DNA from: DATADD01 sp036258675
Lineage (GTDB): Bacteria > Actinomycetota > CADDZG01 > WHSQ01
Assembly (NCBI GenBank): GCA_036258675.1
Contig: DATADD010000213.1
Coordinates: 1-5,123 of the forward strand
Direction of reading: 5' to 3'
DNA length: 5,123 nt
Shown: piece after piece, positions 1 through 4,753 of the stretch
Position numbering within the stretch: position 1 is the first letter of the stretch
Layout of the letters: every line of letters starts with the position of its first letter
Program-made: the position numbers and the translations under genes
The notes under the pieces: generated by a model
Database searches by the model: none
What the model was told of the DNA's origin: nothing
Seen by the model: only the letters and a program-made list of their open reading frames with translations

Positions 1-621
1 GTCGCGGCGGGCGCCGGTCGCATGCTGCGCGCACCGACGGTGTTCGAGGACGTCGTCAAGACCGTGTGCACGACGAACTGCTCGTGGTCGCTCACGCGCA
101 AGATGGTGAGCGCGCTCGTGACGCACCTCGGCGAGGCCGCGCCGGACGCGCCGCCCGGCGACGTGCGCGGACGCGCCTTCCCCACGCCGGAGGCGATGGC
201 CGCTCAGGACGACCGCTTCTACAAGGAGGTGGTGCGCGCCGGGTACCGGGGCCCGTACCTGAGGTCGCTCGCGAGCTCCGTGGCGTCGGGCGATGTCGAC
301 CTCGAGTCGCTGTCGTGCGGCCCCGGGGGCAACAACGAGGCCGAGATAGAGCAGACGCTGCTGGCGCTGCCCGGGGTGGGGCCGTACGCGGCGGCCCACA
401 TCATGATGCTGCTGGGCTGCTACTCGCGGCTCATCCTCGACTCGTGGACGCGGCCCACGTACGCCCGCCTCGTGGGCCGGCGCAAGGTCGCGGACGCGCC
501 GATCCTGCGTCGCTTCCGGCGTTACGGACCCTTTGCGGGTCTCGCCTTCTGGTTGTTCATCACCCGGGATTGGGTCGAGGAGCCGACCGCGCAGCAGGCC
601 GAGGCCGTGACGCAGGCCTGA
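1..621 (+). CDS. HhH-GPD superfamily DNA glycosylase, 5' truncated
   Basis: Predicted base-excision-repair glycosylase that removes a damaged or mismatched base from DNA; the exact lesion cannot be told. The frame is open from base 1, and the residues before the ATG at 22 (ending GR) run straight into family-like sequence (LRAPTVFEDVVKTVCTTNCSW), so that ATG is probably internal and the true start lies to the left. Numbering from the ATG: the helix-hairpin-helix is LPGVGPYAA (116-124), and the expected catalytic aspartate is D140 in LILDSW, 18 residues after Y122. Endonuclease III and OGG1 carry a catalytic lysine at the Y122 position, so this enzyme is predicted to be monofunctional, like AlkA, without the lysine-based AP lyase. 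AGYRGPYL (73-80) resembles the GYR loop of OGG1/AlkA-type enzymes. There is no C-terminal four-cysteine FeS-loop motif. The gene ends with TGA four bases from the end of the convergent neighbour. The superfamily is secure; the subfamily is not. Confidence 0.88.
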   Translation, partial: VAAGAGRMLRAPTVFEDVVKTVCTTNCSWSLTRKMVSALVTHLGEAAPDAPPGDVRGRAFPTPEAMAAQDDRFYKEVVRAGYRGPYLRSLASSVASGDVDLESLSCGPGGNNEAEIEQTLLALPGVGPYAAAHIMMLLGCYSRLILDSWTRPTYARLVGRRKVADAPILRRFRRYGPFAGLAFWLFITRDWVEEPTAQQAEAVTQA

Positions 622-625
622 GAAA

Positions 626-1063
626 CTAGGAGCGCGCCGCCGCCTGAGCCTCGGGGGCTCGCTTGTTGCGGACCTGGGCGGCGAGGTCCTCGTCGACCTC
701 GAGCAGCGCCTCGAAGCTCCGCTTGGGGAGCACGAGTATCTCGCAGTCCTGCTCCGCGGCGGCCGTCTTGGAGTGCTGGCTGTTGCTCAGGAGGGACAGC
801 TCGCCGAAGTAGTCGCCCGGCTCGATGATGCCGATGACCTCTGCGTCCGGCCCGCCGTCCCTGATGGAGACGCGCCCGGACAACACGATGTAGAGGGCTT
901 CGGAGGGAGTGTCGGCCTCGAACACCGGCGCGCCGGCGGGCCAGAACAGGTTGGAGGACGCGCCCACGATCCTGAGCAGCAGGGAGTCGTCGAGCGAAGA
1001 GAAGTCGGGCACGCGTCGGAGCGCCCGCACGAGGCTGTGCCGGATGGGACTGCGCAACGTCAC
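626..1063 (-). CDS. Stand-alone cyclic-nucleotide-binding (CAP_ED-like) domain protein
   Basis: A 145-residue protein made almost entirely of one cNMP-binding beta-roll, with no helix-turn-helix, kinase or channel segment, so it looks like a soluble sensor or regulatory subunit. In order: a short N-terminal helix with FSSLDDSLLLRI (21-32), the first strands with ALYIVLSGRVSI (56-67), then the phosphate-binding cassette GDYFGELSLL (83-92) with the ribose-contacting glutamate at E88. The arginine that normally precedes T/S-A in this cassette and binds the cyclic phosphate is a lysine here (K99, in SKTAA), so cAMP or cGMP binding is possible but not assured. The C-terminus ends in an alanine- and charge-rich tail. 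The start is the GTG at 1063; no Shine-Dalgarno precedes it, but a TATCAT box sits six bases upstream, suggesting leaderless translation. It is divergent from a class III phosphoesterase and tail to tail with the glycosylase gene. The fold is confident; the ligand and partner are unknown. Confidence 0.87.
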   Translation of the reverse strand: MTLRSPIRHSLVRALRRVPDFSSLDDSLLLRIVGASSNLFWPAGAPVFEADTPSEALYIVLSGRVSIRDGGPDAEVIGIIEPGDYFGELSLLSNSQHSKTAAAEQDCEILVLPKRSFEALLEVDEDLAAQVRNKRAPEAQAAARS

Positions 1064-1069
1064 GGGGCG

Positions 1070-1075
1070 ATGATA
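1070..1075 (-). promoter_or_regulatory. Candidate -10 box (TATCAT) giving a leaderless mRNA
   Basis: Read on the minus strand, TATCAT fits the TANNNT -10 pattern of housekeeping sigma factors. Six bases separate it from the GTG at 1063, so transcription starting about seven bases downstream would begin on or beside the start codon. The lack of any purine-rich Shine-Dalgarno stretch before the GTG agrees with this. Leaderless genes with this spacing are common in actinobacteria and deinococci. No -35 match is visible, and a chance TANNNT cannot be excluded. Confidence 0.42.
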
Positions 1076-1094
1076 CGGCGCCCGGTAGGCTGGC

Positions 1095-1123
1095 TCCCGG
1101 ACGCCGCGCGCCGGCGCCCGGGA
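1095..1123. repeat. GC-rich inverted repeat / hairpin before the phosphoesterase RBS
   Basis: Bases 1095-1100 (tcccgg) pair with 1118-1123 (ccggga), then a single A-C mismatch (1101/1117), then 1102-1106 (cgccg) pair with 1112-1116 (cggcg), leaving a five-base loop. This gives 11 pairs, 10 of them G-C. The outer pair uses the first A of the AAAGGAG ribosome binding site. In DNA it could be an operator dyad between the two divergent genes. In RNA, if the transcript starts far enough upstream, it would stack directly against the Shine-Dalgarno sequence. Chance self-complementarity is raised in such GC-rich sequence. Confidence 0.45.
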
Positions 1124-1129
1124 AAGGAG
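1123..1129 (+). promoter_or_regulatory. Strong Shine-Dalgarno sequence of the phosphoesterase gene
   Basis: AAAGGAG ends five bases before the ATG at 1135. It is by far the best ribosome binding site in the window and fixes the phosphoesterase start there. The other genes start by coupling or without a visible Shine-Dalgarno sequence, so this gene is set up for independent translation. Confidence 0.85.
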
Positions 1130-1134
1130 CGGCG

Positions 1135-2016
1135 ATGTCGATCACGAGCGTGCCGTTGCGCATCGCGCAGATCAGCGACATCCACTGCGGCGAACCCAGC
1201 TTCGACGCGGAGCTGATGGACATGACGCTCGAAAGCATCAACCGCATGGACCCCGACTTCGTCGTCATGGCGGGCGACCTCACCGCTGCCGGCTACGAGT
1301 GGGAGTTCCAGGAGGCGGCGCGCTGGCTCGAGCGCATCGAGCGGCCCATGATGGTGATCCCGGGCAACCACGACTCCCGCAACGTGGGCTACATCCACTT
1401 CGAGCACTACTTCGGCGACCGCTTCTCGCGCCACCGGCAGGTGTTCGAGCCGGAAAGGGCGGAGCGGCTGCGCGCGACGGGCTTCACCGTCGTTGGCGTC
1501 GACTCGTCGCAGCCCGACCTCAACGACGGACACGTCGGGCGAGAGCACTACAACTGGATCGCGGAGCAGTTCGACGAGCCCAACGACTTCAAGATCCTCG
1601 CCATCCATCATCATCTCGTGTCCATCCCGGGCACCGGGAGGGAGCGCAACATCATCACGGACGCGGGCGATCTTCTGGCGGAGCTCACGAAGCTCGACAT
1701 CGACGTCGCTCTCTCCGGCCACAAGCACGTCCCGTTCTTCTGGTCCGTGAACGGGATGCTGATCTGCAACTCGAGCACGGCCACGACCCGGCGGGTGCGG
1801 GGACTGACTCCACCGTCGTGGAACGAGATCCAGATCGACGCGACGACGATCAAGGTGTACCTGCATCACGCCGACGGGAGGCGGGAGCTGTCGCTCATCT
1901 TCAGCCTGCGCACGCGCACGCTCGTGCGCGACGACTTCTACCTCACCGACGACTTCGTCAACTCGAACAACGTCTTCGCCGCGTCACGGCCGTCGGGAGC
2001 CGACTCGGGTACCTAG
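1135..2016 (+). CDS. Class III-type calcineurin-like metallophosphoesterase (possible cyclic nucleotide phosphodiesterase)
   Basis: A 293-residue cytoplasmic dimetal phosphoesterase carrying all signature blocks in order: D15-x-H17 (ISDIHCG), G47-D48 (AGDLT), G77-N78-H79-D80 (PGNHD), a histidine cluster H158-H160, and G195-H196-x-H198 (SGHKH). These residues bind the two metal ions and the phosphate. The layout and length match the CpdA/Icc and Rv0805 class III cAMP phosphodiesterase group (roughly 270-320 residues). However, HHHLVSIPGTGRER (158-171) is more typical of a broad bacterial and archaeal subfamily whose substrate is not established, so cAMP hydrolysis is an inference. No signal peptide or membrane segment is seen. 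An acidic, aromatic tail (about 266-283) follows the domain. The ATG is chosen for its excellent Shine-Dalgarno. The divergent neighbour encodes a cyclic-nucleotide-binding fold, which supports a signalling role. Its 3' end overlaps the convergent membrane-protein gene by 33 bp. Confidence 0.92.
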   Translation: MSITSVPLRIAQISDIHCGEPSFDAELMDMTLESINRMDPDFVVMAGDLTAAGYEWEFQEAARWLERIERPMMVIPGNHDSRNVGYIHFEHYFGDRFSRHRQVFEPERAERLRATGFTVVGVDSSQPDLNDGHVGREHYNWIAEQFDEPNDFKILAIHHHLVSIPGTGRERNIITDAGDLLAELTKLDIDVALSGHKHVPFFWSVNGMLICNSSTATTRRVRGLTPPSWNEIQIDATTIKVYLHHADGRRELSLIFSLRTRTLVRDDFYLTDDFVNSNNVFAASRPSGADSGT

Positions 2017-2517
2017 CCCGAGGGCGCGAGCGGCGAGTGCGCCCAGCAGCAGAAGCGCGCCGATCGCGCACGCGACCGCGAGCAGCGGCGCCCACAGCCC
2101 TCCCGTCGGCGTGATCGCGCCGGCGACCTCGGTGGCCGAGGCGGCGACGCAGGCGACGAACGCGATGCAGACCCCGTAGACGAGGCGCCGGCGCCCCTCC
2201 TCGGGCGACGGGCGGGGCGGTCCCCCGGAGAGGGCGAAGAGAACCTCGGCGACGAGCAGCCACACGGCGCCGAAGAGGGCCGCGAAGGGGTCGAGAACCG
2301 TGTCGCCGGCGAGCAGCGCGACGGCGTACTCGAGCGCCCACACGCACAGCGCCGCGATCGCCGCGATCCTGGAGCCGGCGAACAGCGTCAGGGCGAGGCA
2401 GACGAGAGCGAGCCCGCCGCCGACGACGGCCGTGGGCCACGCCGGCGCGAGGGCGGCGGGGTACGCCGACAGCGCGATCCCGGCGCACAGCGCCAGAGAG
2501 CGCGCGAGCGAGGTCAC
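1984..2517 (-). CDS. Small multi-span membrane protein closing the MoxR-DUF58 operon
   Basis: A 177-residue, very hydrophobic protein that I do not recognise as a named family. Likely membrane segments lie near residues 5-22, 26-47, 50-70, 77-97, 112-132 and 142-165, giving five or six spans. A short polar loop, SGGPPRPSPEEGRRRR-like in character (97-111), sits between the fourth and fifth, and the tail is basic (RVGSRRP). The GTG at 2517 overlaps the DUF58 stop as GTGA, and a weak GAGG lies five bases upstream, so translation is probably coupled. In many bacteria the gene after DUF58 encodes a large transglutaminase-like membrane protein (TgpA type); this one is much smaller and has no transglutaminase domain visible. 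It may be a membrane partner of the MoxR-DUF58 pair. Its last 33 bases are antisense to the end of the phosphoesterase gene. Being a gene is well supported by frame, overlap and hydrophobicity; the function is unknown. Confidence 0.78.
   Translation of the reverse strand: MTSLARSLALCAGIALSAYPAALAPAWPTAVVGGGLALVCLALTLFAGSRIAAIAALCVWALEYAVALLAGDTVLDPFAALFGAVWLLVAEVLFALSGGPPRPSPEEGRRRLVYGVCIAFVACVAASATEVAGAITPTGGLWAPLLAVACAIGALLLLGALAARALGLGTRVGSRRP
2004..2022. terminator. Short hairpin at the convergent gene ends
   Basis: ctcggg (2004-2009) pairs with cccgag (2017-2022) around a seven-base loop that contains the phosphoesterase TAG stop. Being symmetrical, it would form in transcripts of both converging genes and sits where a shared terminator would be expected. 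No T-run follows on either strand, so it is not a canonical intrinsic terminator, and six-base stems arise easily in this composition. Confidence 0.28.
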
Positions 2518-3782
2518 GCCCGCCTCGCGCGCGGCATGCGCTCGAGAGGGGGGAGCTGCGCCGCGATCGTCTCGAGCGGAAGCTCTCCGGTCCACGACAC
2601 CACCGGGATGCCGGCGGCCTGGAGCTCGCCGCGGCGGGCCGCGCGCGCGAGGCGCCAGACCCTGAAGGCGAGGCGGTCCTCGGCCGTGGGACGGGGTTGG
2701 ATCGACGTCTCCGGAAGGGTGTCGACGACGACGAGCGTGAACCCGCGCGCGTGCAGGTCGACGAAGGCCTGAAGGGCGCGCTCGTCGAGCAGGGGAGAGA
2801 GCGCGACGACGAGCGCGAGCTGAGGCAAGGAGCGGCGCGGGAGGTACTGGATGTCCTTGCGCGCGTAGCTCAGCGTGGCCTGCACCCCGATGAGGTAGTC
2901 GACGATGCGATAGAGGTGCGCCTGACCGGTGCCGGTCGTGATCCACCCCAGGAGGCCGCCGAACGCGACGAGGCCCACGCGATCCTTGCGCCCGAGGTAG
3001 TGGCGGGCGAGGGCGACCGCGGCGCGCACGGACAGGTCGAGGCTCGTGTTGGGCGGTTCCCCGACGTCAGCGAAGGAGTCGAGGAAGAGCACGACGTCGG
3101 CGTTGCGCTCGGGGTGGAACTCGTTGACGTGGAGCTCGCGGCGCCGCGACGTGACGCGCCAGTTGACCCGCTTGCGGCTGTCGCCCGGGGCGAACGGCCT
3201 CACGGATGCGAACTCGAGTCCGTCCCCCGCCGCGCGCGAGACGTAGTTGCCGGTGAAGACCTGCGTCTGCGGCGGCGACAGCTCCTTGCGCAGGCGCTCG
3301 GCCGCGGGGTAGATGCGCACGGCCTCGGCGAGGTCGAAGACGCGCTCGAAGGAGACGAGGCCGCCGGTGCTCTCGGCGCGCACCGCGACTGGCCCGACGC
3401 GGGCGAGTCCCCACCGTCGCGCCGCGAGGGGGAGCGCGACCGCCGCGGTCCCGTCGTCGCCGAGCCACGCCGCGGCGACGGTGCCGGCGCAGGGCGCGAG
3501 CCCGTGCGACAGGGCGATCGCGATGTCCGCCCCCGTGCGCGCGTCGCCGGAGAGCTCCACAACCGCCTCGAGCTCCTCGCCCTCGAGGCACCGAGCCTGG
3601 CTCAGCGCGAGAGACGCATCCAGCGCGCGCGGGCGGGCGAGCGCGAGCCCGGCGACGATCGCGGTGAGGGGCGCGGCCGCGAGCGCGACGAGCTCGACTC
3701 GTCCGGCCGCGACGCCCGCGCACAGGAGCGCCGTCGCGACCGATGCGTAGAGGGCGAGCTTGGACGTTACGACGCGCGTCAC
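2514..3782 (-). CDS. DUF58 family membrane-anchored protein (VWA-like partner of MoxR)
   Basis: A 422-residue protein. Two N-terminal membrane helices (about 9-27 and 29-48) are followed by a beta-rich stretch (55-160) and then the DUF58 core. The core shows FASVRPFAPGDSRKRVNWRV (191-210), matching the family pattern of an aromatic/Arg start, proline-Gly-Asp and a closing R-x-x-W, and then HVNEFHPERNADVVLFLD (218-235). The region after that resembles the first strand of a von Willebrand A fold, but the metal-site motif DxSxS is not intact (LDSFADVG, 234-241). Family members are found beside MoxR ATPases and are thought to be their membrane-side partners in protein-complex or envelope maturation. 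The GTG at 3782 overlaps the MoxR stop as GTGA. The frame stays open further upstream, but that sequence lies over the MoxR coding region and reads as low-complexity Arg/Ala, so I reject longer starts. The family is confident; the target is unknown. Confidence 0.9.
   Translation of the reverse strand: MTRVVTSKLALYASVATALLCAGVAAGRVELVALAAAPLTAIVAGLALARPRALDASLALSQARCLEGEELEAVVELSGDARTGADIAIALSHGLAPCAGTVAAAWLGDDGTAAVALPLAARRWGLARVGPVAVRAESTGGLVSFERVFDLAEAVRIYPAAERLRKELSPPQTQVFTGNYVSRAAGDGLEFASVRPFAPGDSRKRVNWRVTSRRRELHVNEFHPERNADVVLFLDSFADVGEPPNTSLDLSVRAAVALARHYLGRKDRVGLVAFGGLLGWITTGTGQAHLYRIVDYLIGVQATLSYARKDIQYLPRRSLPQLALVVALSPLLDERALQAFVDLHARGFTLVVVDTLPETSIQPRPTAEDRLAFRVWRLARAARRGELQAAGIPVVSWTGELPLETIAAQLPPLERMPRARRA
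2523..2526 (-). promoter_or_regulatory. Weak Shine-Dalgarno (GAGG) inside the DUF58 3' end
   Basis: On the minus strand GAGG lies five bases before the GTG at 2517. With the GTGA overlap it supports that start for the small membrane protein. The match is short and could be chance. Confidence 0.4.
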
Positions 3783-4753
3783 GCGGGGCGCCCGGCGCGC
3801 GTGGGAGGGGTCGGGACCCGTTCGAGCACGCGGGCCACGACCTCCTGGCCCGAGACGCGCTTGACCCACAGCTCGGGGCGCAGCGTCAGCCGGTGTCCGA
3901 GGGCGGGCGCCGCGACGGCCTTGACGTCGTCGGGTGTGACGAAGTCGCGACCTCCGAGCAGCGCCCGCGCGCGGGCGAGCTGAAGGACCGCGAGCGCGCC
4001 GCGCGGGCTCGCGCCGACCGCGACGTCGGGATCGTCGCGCGTCGCCTTCACGAGATCGACGATGTAGTGACCGGACGCGTCGCCGACGTATACATCCTCG
4101 AGCGAGCGCTGCATCGCGAGCAGCTGGGGGCCGTCGATCACGGCGCGCAGCCGGATGTCGTCGCTGCCTCGCTCGAGCCTGCGTCTGAGGATGCCCCACT
4201 CCTGCTCCCGGTCGGGATACCCGATCGAGACGCGCAACATGAAGCGGTCGAGCTGCGCTTCGGGCAGCGGGTAGGTCCCCTCGTACTCGATCGGGTTCTG
4301 GGTCGCGATCACGACGAACGGCGGGTCGAGCCCGTGCGTCGTGTCCTCGACGGTCACCTGCCCCTCCTGCATCGCCTCCAGCAGCGCCGCTTGCGTCTTC
4401 GGCGGGGCGCGGTTGATCTCGTCGCCGAGCAGAAGGTTGGTGAACACGGGGCCGGGCCGGAACTCGAACGCGCCGCGGCTCTGGTCGAAGATGAGCGACC
4501 CCGTGATGTCGGCGGGAAGGAGATCGGGCGTGAACTGGATGCGGGAGAAGCGGATCCCGATCGCCTGGGCGAAGCAGCGCGCCATGAGGGTCTTTGCGAG
4601 ACCGGGGAAGTCCTCGAGGAGGACGTGGCCGCGGGCGAGGATCCCGAGGAGCACGAGCTCGAGGACGTCGCGCTTGCCGACGATCACCTTGCCCACCTCG
4701 TCGAGGACCGCGCAGGCGGCTGCGCGCGTGTCCTCGAGCGGGGCCCCCGACAC
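3779..4753 (-). CDS. MoxR-family AAA+ ATPase
   Basis: A 324-residue cytoplasmic ATPase, the usual length for MoxR proteins, which act as chaperone-like AAA+ motors, normally in oligomeric rings. Visible motifs: IVGKRDVLELVLLGILARGHVLLE-type N-terminal helix and strand (24-47), Walker A as DFPGLAKT (48-55), QFTPDLLPADITG (73-85), Walker B LLLGDEINRAPPKTQAALLEAM (107-128) with D111 and E112, sensor 1 ATQNP (150-154), the LPEAQLDRF block (163-171) with the arginine-finger region, and sensor 2 GASPRGAL (247-254). The first glycine of Walker A (GVPGLAKT in many members) is aspartate here. The start is the GTG at 4753, sharing one base with the TAG of the gene before it; the open frame beyond it lies over that other gene and has no family-like sequence. 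The DUF58 gene follows with a four-base overlap, so the two are very likely made together. Confidence 0.95.
   Translation of the reverse strand: MSGAPLEDTRAAACAVLDEVGKVIVGKRDVLELVLLGILARGHVLLEDFPGLAKTLMARCFAQAIGIRFSRIQFTPDLLPADITGSLIFDQSRGAFEFRPGPVFTNLLLGDEINRAPPKTQAALLEAMQEGQVTVEDTTHGLDPPFVVIATQNPIEYEGTYPLPEAQLDRFMLRVSIGYPDREQEWGILRRRLERGSDDIRLRAVIDGPQLLAMQRSLEDVYVGDASGHYIVDLVKATRDDPDVAVGASPRGALAVLQLARARALLGGRDFVTPDDVKAVAAPALGHRLTLRPELWVKRVSGQEVVARVLERVPTPPTRAGRPA

Larger units (their letters stand above)
1064..1134. promoter_or_regulatory. Divergent intergenic promoter region
   Basis: This 71-bp gap is the only real intergenic space in the window and must carry the start signals for both divergent genes unless these lie inside the genes. 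It contains a TATCAT -10 candidate facing the minus-strand gene, a possible TAGGCT -10 facing the + strand gene at 1086-1091, a GC-rich inverted repeat (1095-1123), a 9-bp direct repeat ggcgcccgg at 1077-1085 and 1113-1121, and the ribosome binding site of the phosphoesterase gene. No convincing -35 box is visible for either direction, and assignment rests on position and -10 shape only. Confidence 0.55.

Noticed and set aside
22..24. ATG at 22 as the true start of the glycosylase
   Set aside because: The frame is open to base 1, there is no Shine-Dalgarno before it, and it begins inside the conserved domain.
646..660. Hairpin gagcc/ggctc as a terminator of the glycosylase gene
   Set aside because: Only five pairs, no T-run, and it lies inside the cNMP-binding protein's coding end; not distinguishable from chance.
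1049..1064. TCAC half-site as part of a CRP-type operator
   Set aside because: The matching TGTGA half at the correct spacing reads actgc, so there is no palindrome.
522..1869. Long minus-strand frames (522-1283 and 1060-1869) over the phosphoesterase and cNMP-binding genes
   Set aside because: They conflict with well-supported genes and have no recognisable motif or ribosome binding site.
2697..3983. A 428-codon open frame on the + strand
   Set aside because: It lies wholly antisense to the DUF58 and MoxR genes, translates to Arg/Asp/Glu/Gly-rich sequence without domain character, and is the usual by-product of GC-rich codon bias.
2514..4199. Longer DUF58 start, up to 4199
   Set aside because: The extension is a shadow of MoxR; the GTG at 3782 gives a normal N-terminal membrane helix and a GTGA overlap.
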